DNA of 59,610 nucleotides, taken from Cryobacterium luteum. Its GTDB lineage: Bacteria; Actinomycetota; Actinomycetes; Actinomycetales; Microbacteriaceae. Where the stretch lies: assembly GCF_900110125.1 (NCBI RefSeq), contig NZ_FOCN01000020.1, positions 1-59,610 of the forward strand, read 5' to 3'. Below the pieces are notes generated by a model. That model was given only the letters and a program-made list of their open reading frames with translations, made no database searches and had not been told where the DNA came from. Made by a program: the position numbers and the translations under genes. Numbering within the stretch: position 1 is the stretch's first letter; every line of letters begins with the position of its first letter. Positions 52,457 through 59,610 of the stretch are shown in pieces.

Positions 52457-54937
52457 TCAGCGATGACGGTTCAGCCGCCGCTTAATCTTGTGCAACACAA
52501 CCTTGGGTCCACCGTTGTTGAGATAATGCACAACGAGCCCTAGGTCGTGCCGCAGCCCGCGACGCTTTCGACGCGGGCCAGCAGGGAGGCCCCGCGCCGA
52601 CGGGGCAGAGAGCGTTCCGAGCCGGTCGCCTGCAGGACGGGCGTCAGCGACGAAGCTCACGAGCGGCTCCAGGACCCTGTTCCAGTAGTAATCTTCGCGA
52701 ACCCTATGAATATTCGCTTTCACCCGAGAGATGAACTTCTCGTCGAAGAGCACCTTTTCGAGCGCTGCTGCGAGGCTTTCAGCGTCGTTTGCCGGAACAA
52801 CAACGCCCAGCTCTTCCGCTTGGACGAGTTCAGCGAAGTGGTCCCCCTCCGTGACAACCATCGGTAGTTCTGCCCAAAGATAGTCCAGAATACGGGTGCG
52901 GAACGAGAAAGTGGTCTCGATGTGATCGAAGTGAGTGCTGACACCGGCATCCGCTTCGGTGAGGAAATTCTGTCGCTCAGAGTAGTCGACCCATGACGGG
53001 TTGAAAAACACCGAACTGTCGAGAACACCGAGCTGGCGGGCCAACTCACGGGACTGGCCCACGATTTCCATTTCTGGAACGCCAGGGTGCGGATGTTTCG
53101 TCCCCTGGAAGAAAAGCCTGACGTCCCCATGATCACTCGTCAATTTGGCAACTGCACGAATTAAGATTTTCGGATCGAACCAGTTGTAGAGTCCACCGCT
53201 CCAAAGAAGAACTTTGTCATCTCGACCGATCCCGGGCAGGATCCCTTTCAAGACCTGCTTTTCGTGCCTCGGCGGCGTTGAATCAAGACCGAACGGCACG
53301 ACGGCGATAAGGCCGGTGAGGTCAGGATCGGACGCATAGTTCGCCGGGTTCACTCGACCGAGTGCTGCCAACTGACCAAGATAGAAATGCCGCTGCCGCT
53401 CGGAGGCACATAAAAAAAAGTCACCACGGGCAAGTTGTTCGTTGAGCACGTCTGTTGCGTCGCTGACTTGTTTCTTCCATGTTTCAGCTGGCAGCGTGCG
53501 CGCCTGCTCCAACTGTTCGAGGTGCATTGGATCATAGACATCTGCTACGAGTACCTTGTTTGTGGATCGCAAACAGTCAAACAGCGCCAGAGCCAGGCCC
53601 TGAAAAATTATGACATCCGCGAGCTTCTCCAACTTACCCATCGCACGTTCATCACCGGGGCGCACATACACAACATTGAACGGTGCATCCACCAATTCGG
53701 TACCGCTTAGGCTCACCAAAGTAACATCGTTGTCCTTTGCTAAGGCAAGTGCCATATTCCACGAACGAATGGCCGGCCCAGCCATTTTTGCTCCGAGGGG
53801 GTCGCCAGTGATGATCAGTACTCGCGTCAGGGGCGGGGCCTCCGTTACCTGAAAAGCTGTGACGAGGTTTTCGTACCCGTCGAGAAACTGTTCGGACTGA
53901 TAAGACGGCGCATCCGATTCACCGAACAGGCGCCAAATCTTCGCATCCGAAACGACGCGCTGAGCTTGAATGCTGTCCCGGGATTTCTTAAGCGACGGCA
54001 ACTTCTCAACGAATTGGTCAATCGCGTAGACACCCGCCATCGTCGTTTTCGAGATACCAACAGTGTCTTCCAGGTCGCCACCAGGGCGACGAATGTCTAG
54101 CGATTCGGAATCAAGGTCGCCTTTCGCTACCGACCGGCGAATCGCGAGCGCCATGGTCGCTGGGAGTGCGTCACGAAGCGCATCCTCACCGAGATTCTTG
54201 TACTGAGTGAATAGCGCATTGCGTTCGAGTAGATAGGTTTCCTTGAAGGAACCGAACGACGTCATAGATGCGTGGTGCTTGTGGTAGGCAATAGATGCCG
54301 GTTCATATACGAAACGCCAGCCCCTCAAGTTCATTCGCCACCCCAGATCAACGTCCTCGAAGAACATGAAGTAACGTTCATCGAAGCCGTCCAACGCGTC
54401 GTACACCCTGCGGCGAACGAACATAGCTGATCCCGTCCCGAACAGAACGTCCCGCCGGCGATCCGCGTTATCGGGTTGTGGCTGAGCCGTGAATGGCTTG
54501 TATCCCTGGCCGAACCACGTCATGGCCGACCCAACGTAGTCGACCAGTTTGCCGTCCCAATCCAGAACTTTAGATGCCACGCCGCCTATCGCTGGTGATT
54601 CTTCGAATCGCGACACAGCAGCGCGAATCCAACCCGCATCGGGTTTAGCGTCGTTGTTCAAGAATGCGACGTACTCACCTGTGCTTGCTTTCACTCCCAA
54701 ATTGCATCCGCCAGCGAATCCCAAATTTTCCTTGGATACAACTAGTTTGATGTCCGGTGCCGCCGCGCGAAGCACAGCCGCACTGTCATCCCCGGAACCG
54801 TTTTCGACGACGATGATCTCGAGCGCCAAAACATCCCAATCCACTGCGCGAATGAGCCTCAGCGCTTCGATGGTATCGGGCGTTCCTCGAAAGTTTACGA
54901 GGACAACAGAAACAACGCCTGGACGCAGATTAGACAT
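52457..54937 (-). CDS. Bifunctional GT2-GT4 glycosyltransferase
   Basis: The 826-residue protein has an N-terminal GT2 domain (about 5-270: VSVVLVNFRGTPDTIEAL, VVENGSGDDSAAVLR, GFAGGCNLGVKASTGEYVAFLNNDAKPD, FGTGSAMFVRRRVYDALDGFDERYFMFFEDVDLGWRM) and a C-terminal GT-B domain (about 370-770: LIITGDPLGAKMAGPAIRSWNMALAL, LLWSGGLYNWFDPKILIRAVAKL, DAGVSTHFDHIETTFSFRTRILDYLWAELPMVV). Such proteins can add two sugars in sequence. GC content is clearly lower than in the first part of the window. Confidence 0.88.
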   Translation of the reverse strand: MSNLRPGVVSVVLVNFRGTPDTIEALRLIRAVDWDVLALEIIVVENGSGDDSAAVLRAAAPDIKLVVSKENLGFAGGCNLGVKASTGEYVAFLNNDAKPDAGWIRAAVSRFEESPAIGGVASKVLDWDGKLVDYVGSAMTWFGQGYKPFTAQPQPDNADRRRDVLFGTGSAMFVRRRVYDALDGFDERYFMFFEDVDLGWRMNLRGWRFVYEPASIAYHKHHASMTSFGSFKETYLLERNALFTQYKNLGEDALRDALPATMALAIRRSVAKGDLDSESLDIRRPGGDLEDTVGISKTTMAGVYAIDQFVEKLPSLKKSRDSIQAQRVVSDAKIWRLFGESDAPSYQSEQFLDGYENLVTAFQVTEAPPLTRVLIITGDPLGAKMAGPAIRSWNMALALAKDNDVTLVSLSGTELVDAPFNVVYVRPGDERAMGKLEKLADVIIFQGLALALFDCLRSTNKVLVADVYDPMHLEQLEQARTLPAETWKKQVSDATDVLNEQLARGDFFLCASERQRHFYLGQLAALGRVNPANYASDPDLTGLIAVVPFGLDSTPPRHEKQVLKGILPGIGRDDKVLLWSGGLYNWFDPKILIRAVAKLTSDHGDVRLFFQGTKHPHPGVPEMEIVGQSRELARQLGVLDSSVFFNPSWVDYSERQNFLTEADAGVSTHFDHIETTFSFRTRILDYLWAELPMVVTEGDHFAELVQAEELGVVVPANDAESLAAALEKVLFDEKFISRVKANIHRVREDYYWNRVLEPLVSFVADARPAGDRLGTLSAPSARGLPAGPRRKRRGLRHDLGLVVHYLNNGGPKVVLHKIKRRLNRHR

Positions 54938-55030
54938 GCGTACCTTTCATTTAGAAAATAGAGACCCTGACAAGCGATACATTACGCAGGAGGCATGGGG
55001 CCGAATGTGTTCAGAATATCGGACAAAACA

Positions 55031-57136
55031 TCAGCCCTGAGATTTTCGATCACGAGGTGAATCAACTTCGTAGATCCAAATTTTTGAAGCTCCCTGCCGC
55101 TCCTCTGAAATCTCCGTCAAGCACATCTGGGGTAGCTCGATGTCAGATACGACGTTGCTTACATGCCCTTGCGCAAAGGTACTGCACGAGTCGAACGACA
55201 CCATGATCTGGTCGCGCACAGGGTTCGTTACGACTGGCTCCCCAACCCCAGGAGTCCAGTTGACATTTGCAAGTCGGTTCCACTCTTGTTCGAAGACTCC
55301 TGCCGGATCGATATCGGACCACATTTCTTCCGGCGGATACGTCTGAACACCATTGAACGCCTGCACCCCACTCTCGACAAGTAGCGCAGTCGGCACATAA
55401 CTCCCCACTCCCACCCAGGTGGAGGTTGGATCCGATGTCTCTATCACCGAGATTTCCTTGCCCGCTTGAGTTTCACGCAAGTCGAAGACGCCGCTATACA
55501 GCGGATTCACACCGAATCCAACGATCAAGGAAGCGGTCATGAAACTCACCGCCGAGTACGCCGCGTATCCACGACAGACGAAAAAGACTGCAAGGGCCAG
55601 CAGGATAGTAGTGACAATGTAGGCCTGCCCGACCTCCAGAATCTGGGACTCGTGCCGGTACATGTACCACCACACGGTCGCCGTCGCGGCCACGACTGTC
55701 CCCGCCGCTAAGACCGCGATTGCCATCGGGACCCGGGCGGTCCTTTCGTCGATACGACGAATCAGAAGGACAATTCCGACGATTCCGAGAAGCACAAAAG
55801 CGAGCCGCATTCGAGATGCCGTCGACCGATCTAAAAGAAGCAAATGAGCCAACGCATCCCAATTCGGAACGACCAAAAATGCAACGACCACAAGAAAACA
55901 CGCGACTGTGCTGAGGAGCAGCCAATCCGTCGGCACAGCTTGGGAGCGTCGACTACGGATCCCGAGCCAGACCATGGGGACTATGAGGAACGCGATCAGG
56001 AGCAAGGGTGTAGACGCTTCGGACTGATTTGACGACAAAACATCCGTCGCCTTGACAAAAAGTGCCTTCTGAAATGGACCGCTGAAGAGCGCAGCCGCCT
56101 GTCCGATCGTGTTAAGTGTTCCGGTCGCCTCAATCCTGAGTCCCGGATAGACCGTCGATGTAACCGCGCGGATCGTCTCAATGCGAGTGACTATCCAAAT
56201 CACCATGACAATAACGGCGAAGAGCCCCGCGCTGGCGATTGGCACGAGACTCCGAGCGATGGAAGACCAGGACTGAGACTCCCTAAATCGCGCAGTCAAA
56301 ACGGAACCAATTGCGAAGAACAAGACGACGAGAATTGCCGGGATCATGAAAGGCACATAAATGCTCATTGCCATGGTGATCGTCACATACCCGGTCAAGA
56401 CCGCCCAGGCCACTCTCGCAGCTACGCTGTGGCTTCGGAATGCCCACGCGATGGCTGTCATAGCAAGGAACGCCCAAGCTACCGGCCAAAGGGTGATGGG
56501 GAGAAACCACCATTGCAGCAGTGGTGAGCACAGCACCGCAACGGCGAACATCGTGGCTGCACAGGGTCGCCGCGGCAGGAGGCTAACGCAGAACCAGTAC
56601 ACGCTTACGAGAACTGCGAAGGCCGGAAACCACCAGCGCCACGCCATTCCTTGATCCAGGGGAAGGAAGAGTAGCCCAGCGGTGTGCGGCCGAAAGATTG
56701 ACGACCAGTCCCATGACGGAAGGTCGTTTTGGACCGTAGCGTCCATGCCTCCGGGAAGGGTGCTATTCAGCGCGCCGAAACCACTTTGTGCTTGAGAAAC
56801 GATCCAGCTTGATTGGACGAGCCACTCATCGCTGCGAATGCCCCTGGGTTCACCTGCTAGAAGTGCGGGGTCAACTCCCGGACCTCCGAACGTCTCCCAG
56901 TACACGCCTGTCGATGATCCTGAAATACCAAGCATAACGAGGACGATCAAACCAAGGAGCATAAGGAGCGGAATACCGAACACTACAAGCAGATTCGGCA
57001 GACCCGATTCACGCGGCATCACGAGGTGGCGGTGCTTGCCACGCACAGACACTAACACGCCAGCAAGTCCGCGCGGTCGCACCTTCCCAATTTCTTTTTC
57101 CAAAGCTATGACGCTGGCACCGTTATTGACTCGCAT
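55031..57136 (-). CDS. Large polytopic membrane protein (DUF7657-like)
   Basis: The 701-residue protein has about 12 or more helices (about 45-555), a loop with WETFGGPGVDPALLAGEPRGIRSDEWLVQSSWIVSQAQ near the first helix, and a C-terminal extracytoplasmic domain of about 140 residues with two Cys. It resembles large membrane proteins of cell-surface polymer loci that may be GT-C transferases. The family name is a guess from memory. The ATG at 57136 overlaps the upstream gene by 31 bp; an internal ATG near residue 40 is possible. Confidence 0.6.
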   Translation of the reverse strand: MRVNNGASVIALEKEIGKVRPRGLAGVLVSVRGKHRHLVMPRESGLPNLLVVFGIPLLMLLGLIVLVMLGISGSSTGVYWETFGGPGVDPALLAGEPRGIRSDEWLVQSSWIVSQAQSGFGALNSTLPGGMDATVQNDLPSWDWSSIFRPHTAGLLFLPLDQGMAWRWWFPAFAVLVSVYWFCVSLLPRRPCAATMFAVAVLCSPLLQWWFLPITLWPVAWAFLAMTAIAWAFRSHSVAARVAWAVLTGYVTITMAMSIYVPFMIPAILVVLFFAIGSVLTARFRESQSWSSIARSLVPIASAGLFAVIVMVIWIVTRIETIRAVTSTVYPGLRIEATGTLNTIGQAAALFSGPFQKALFVKATDVLSSNQSEASTPLLLIAFLIVPMVWLGIRSRRSQAVPTDWLLLSTVACFLVVVAFLVVPNWDALAHLLLLDRSTASRMRLAFVLLGIVGIVLLIRRIDERTARVPMAIAVLAAGTVVAATATVWWYMYRHESQILEVGQAYIVTTILLALAVFFVCRGYAAYSAVSFMTASLIVGFGVNPLYSGVFDLRETQAGKEISVIETSDPTSTWVGVGSYVPTALLVESGVQAFNGVQTYPPEEMWSDIDPAGVFEQEWNRLANVNWTPGVGEPVVTNPVRDQIMVSFDSCSTFAQGHVSNVVSDIELPQMCLTEISEERQGASKIWIYEVDSPRDRKSQG

Positions 57137-59166
57137 CCGAGAAGTTTATTAGCACCGCGCCCAACATTTATTCCGTACGCGCAAATCACGTGCGAACCCG
57201 GTGCCGCCGATACCGAAATATCAATGCCGTGGTTTGGACCTGACGATGGGTACGCGCGACCTACGTCTGGACGATTGATGTTGGCCGAACTTACGGCGAC
57301 TCCAGCACCGTCCATATAAGTGTGAACTGCAATGGACGCCATCGTGTCTGGATCGATCGTCCAGCCCGTGATCGTAGCTCGATTGGCAGAAGGAGTGACG
57401 GTAATTCCACCAAATGGTGAATAGTCCTGCACAGATACCGTCTGACAACCTAAGAGAACATTGCCCCCTCTCCCCACGTTCAAGGCATAAGCGCACACGT
57501 TGTGGAGACCTGGCTCGACGTCCGTCGAAAAGTCGATTCCATGATTGGCGCCGAATCCGGGAAATGCCTGTTCGATGTCAGGCCGCCGTACTCCAGCTGT
57601 CGGTGCCCCTAACTGGACGTCGTCAACGTACACGTGCACGGTAATTGCGTCGCTGGTGCTGGGATCAATCGTCCATCCTTGAACTGTGATCGACCTGTCG
57701 CCAGTGACGACATTCATTCCACCGAAGGGTGACATGCTTTGAACCGTGACGTTTTGACATCCGAGGAGCGCGTTCCCTCCACGTTCCTTGTTTATCGCGT
57801 AAGCACACACATTGTGAGGACCAGCCACGACAGGGAACGAGACCTGAATCCCGTGATTCTCACCAAATCCAGGTACATTCCGTCCAACATCTGGCCGATT
57901 GATGTTCGCGAGAGTCGTTGCAGTACCCACTCCATCGACGTACAGATGGACGTCTAAGGATGCTGAAGTGTCTGGATCAATCGTCCAACCTTCGACGCTC
58001 ACTTCTCCGGAGAATCTTGACGAGAAAGCATTCATACCACCGATAGGCGACCGATTAAAAATGGTGATCGAGTCGCAGCCGAGCTCTGTATTCCCGCGCC
58101 CGCCAAAGAGATTAATGGCATAAACGCAAACTCGATGTGTTCCGGTGCTTGCCGCAACAGATAGATTGATGCCGTGCTTGTCTCCATAGCCAGGGAAGGC
58201 GCGACCAACGTCGGGCCTCGCGTCATCGGCTGTCGAAATTGCGGCACCCTTGCCATCGATATAGACGTGTACTGCCACAGAATCTGCAGTGTCCGGGTCG
58301 ACTGCCCACCCCTGAATTTGAATTTCACCGCTGTCAGGGGCGACGAGATTTATGCCACCGATAGGTACCTCTCCGCTATTCGGCGAGCCAAACCAATCGG
58401 TGTAGTAAACCCAGAAGTTTCGATTCCCATACGACGAGCAACTATCACCGGTTCCGCCAAGATTGGCAAGAGCAGCTGCGTTGGGCTGGTACGGAGTGTA
58501 ATAGTAGAGAGCGGCTGTTGCACGATTGCGAATCACGACGGCGCTCGACCCACAGGCAGCGCTTGGGTGAAAACGCACCGCGTTACTCTGCCCAACTTTA
58601 ATAGAGGTATGAGATCCTTCAGGATTGCCATACCAGGCGAACTGTCGAGCAGCAGAATAGACCTGCATAAAGAATCCGTAATACGCAGAATCACATTGCG
58701 CAGTGTCGGGGCACCCCTGCCCCAGAGCCTTCCGGAGGACGGCTTCGGTCGGCGCCTTGCTGGTGACGAGGCCCTGCTCTTTTTGAAGCGTCACGAGGAG
58801 AACCTTTGCACTGATCGCACAAGCTTGTTGCACCTTATAGATCATCCGAGACGCTAGTTCGTTTGCTTCGCCTTGATAAGTCGCGCAAGTCCCAAAAGAC
58901 AAAGTCGTCGTCGTCGTGTCAATACGCAAAACGTTTAGGCACAATGAATTCTGGCACGTCCCGATTTTAGCGTCGAGAAAATCTTGGATCTCTCCCTGCG
59001 TCATTGCATCCGCCGTGTAAAAATTCTCGTCTGAAATCATGTATCCAGGATCAAAGTCAATCCCGCTAAGGGCCTCGGCTCTCTCGGCGGGAGAAACAAG
59101 AAATACGGCGATCAAGCCTGAGACGAGGACGCCGGTCAGAACGCGCTTAACTTTGGCCAGGATCAT
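57106..59166 (-). CDS. Secreted protein with lysozyme-like N-terminus and four C-terminal repeats
   Basis: The 686-residue product has a Sec signal peptide, then an N-terminal domain (about 40-265) with AKVLLVTLQKEQGLV, QVYSAARQFAWYGNPEGS and FWVYYTDWFG, recalling peptidoglycan-active or actinobacterial 'hemagglutinin' proteins. Four tandem units of about 103 residues follow, each with GWTIDPDT, VHVYVDG, RPDVGRAFPGFG, NHGI, CAYAINVGRGGN and LLGC motifs and one conserved Cys pair. GGAG lies six bases before the ATG at 59166. Likely a cell-wall-associated protein. Enzymatic activity is inference. Confidence 0.72.
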   Translation of the reverse strand: MILAKVKRVLTGVLVSGLIAVFLVSPAERAEALSGIDFDPGYMISDENFYTADAMTQGEIQDFLDAKIGTCQNSLCLNVLRIDTTTTTLSFGTCATYQGEANELASRMIYKVQQACAISAKVLLVTLQKEQGLVTSKAPTEAVLRKALGQGCPDTAQCDSAYYGFFMQVYSAARQFAWYGNPEGSHTSIKVGQSNAVRFHPSAACGSSAVVIRNRATAALYYYTPYQPNAAALANLGGTGDSCSSYGNRNFWVYYTDWFGSPNSGEVPIGGINLVAPDSGEIQIQGWAVDPDTADSVAVHVYIDGKGAAISTADDARPDVGRAFPGYGDKHGINLSVAASTGTHRVCVYAINLFGGRGNTELGCDSITIFNRSPIGGMNAFSSRFSGEVSVEGWTIDPDTSASLDVHLYVDGVGTATTLANINRPDVGRNVPGFGENHGIQVSFPVVAGPHNVCAYAINKERGGNALLGCQNVTVQSMSPFGGMNVVTGDRSITVQGWTIDPSTSDAITVHVYVDDVQLGAPTAGVRRPDIEQAFPGFGANHGIDFSTDVEPGLHNVCAYALNVGRGGNVLLGCQTVSVQDYSPFGGITVTPSANRATITGWTIDPDTMASIAVHTYMDGAGVAVSSANINRPDVGRAYPSSGPNHGIDISVSAAPGSHVICAYGINVGRGANKLLGCESITVPAS

Positions 59167-59348
59167 TCGGTACTCCATCACTGGCTTCGCACAAACTACA
59201 AAGCACTCTTCAACCATACGTGAAAATCTGAGCGATCAGAAGTGCGCTGCAGGAACCAATATTTTCTAGGAGCGTGGGTCAGTAACGGCAAAGTTTAAAA
59301 CGCCGCCGGATTTCCCGTCCTTGGCCGTGGGGTCTGGGAAAATTGCTT

Positions 59349-59610
59349 ATGAGCGATTCTGATGGCCTGTTCCCCGCGACGGAACTTGAGCACGTTGACT
59401 TGGTCGTGGATGACGGGGTCGAAGCTGGCGCGGGCGTGAACAAGCGATTCCGGGCGTTCGAGCCGGCGGCGGTGATGTTGGTACCGCCGTCGTTGGATGA
59501 GTGGCTGCCGCAGAATCACCTCTCCCGTTTCATCGCGGACATCGTCGAAACCCAGCTGGATCTGAAGAAGTTCTACGCGTCCTACGCGAAGACGAAGGGC
59601 CAGCCGCCTT
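59349..59610 (+). CDS. IS1182-family transposase, N-terminal part (runs off the window)
   Basis: The open frame from ATG at 59349 has VNKRFRAFEPAAVMLVPPS, LDEWLPQNHLSRFIADIVE and a Lys-rich KKFYASYAKTKGQPP segment, the N-terminal DUF772-type domain of IS1182/IS5-like transposases. It continues past 59610. The left inverted repeat cannot be fixed from one end; the sequence from about 59270 to 59348 probably belongs to the element. It borders the low-GC envelope segment. Confidence 0.8.
   Translation, partial: MSDSDGLFPATELEHVDLVVDDGVEAGAGVNKRFRAFEPAAVMLVPPSLDEWLPQNHLSRFIADIVETQLDLKKFYASYAKTKGQPP

Overview
The window reads as chromosome of a high-GC actinobacterium, most likely a member of the Microbacteriaceae. 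The evidence is a WhiB regulator, a DUF222/HNH endonuclease, DUF3499 and DUF5719 proteins, frequent ATGA/GTGA gene overlaps, and a GC content that looks near 70 % over the first 45 kb. No rRNA, tRNA or CRISPR array was seen. The family-level assignment is inference from gene content.

Layout. (1) 0.4-2.8 kb: adenosylhomocysteinase, DUF3499 and a metallopeptidase-like protein, part of a conserved actinobacterial neighbourhood. (2) 3.1-8.6 kb: a lipoprotein, then a glycerophosphodiesterase divergent from a Ugp-type ABC transporter (two permeases and a binding protein, no ATPase), with a PHO-box-like site between them. (3) 8.8-14.1 kb: a fused teichoic-acid polymerase/glycosyltransferase coupled to a second, secreted glycerophosphodiesterase, and a GT87-like membrane protein. 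(4) 14.2-23.3 kb: a cytochrome b/molybdopterin oxidoreductase fusion, methyltransferase, DUF2064 and GT2 genes, a two-component system, an epimerase and MTA phosphorylase. (5) 23.5-28.6 kb: DUF5719, a very large GT2 membrane protein and WhiB. (6) 28.8-37.1 kb: galE, a GlxA-type regulator, FUSC transporter, manA, acyl-CoA dehydrogenase, FAD oxidoreductase and SRPBCC protein. (7) 37.2-59.2 kb: a surface-polysaccharide region with two tandem O-antigen-ligase-like proteins, many glycosyltransferases, a flippase, DUF2142, DUF2304, GtrA, large membrane proteins and a secreted four-repeat protein. GC and motif content fall from about 49 kb onward, suggesting acquired DNA. The window ends inside an IS1182-type transposase.

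Working together, the genes make, move and recycle cell-envelope glycopolymers: GalE and ManA supply sugar precursors, GT2/GT4 enzymes, flippase and ligase-like proteins assemble polymers, and the TagF-like protein, two glycerophosphodiesterases and Ugp transporter form a glycerophosphate polymer/salvage set probably linked to phosphate supply.

The most unusual signal is a family of GGGCCC-rich palindromic repeats at four loci in the first 24 kb. Three copies are intergenic; the fourth lies in frame inside the epimerase gene and encodes most of an extra ~50-residue segment, which recalls Rickettsia palindromic elements. Other signals are an over-abundant GCATCCG heptamer, two mini-ORFs that bridge operon gaps with ATGA overlaps on both sides, and several unrelated long inverted repeats at gene ends.
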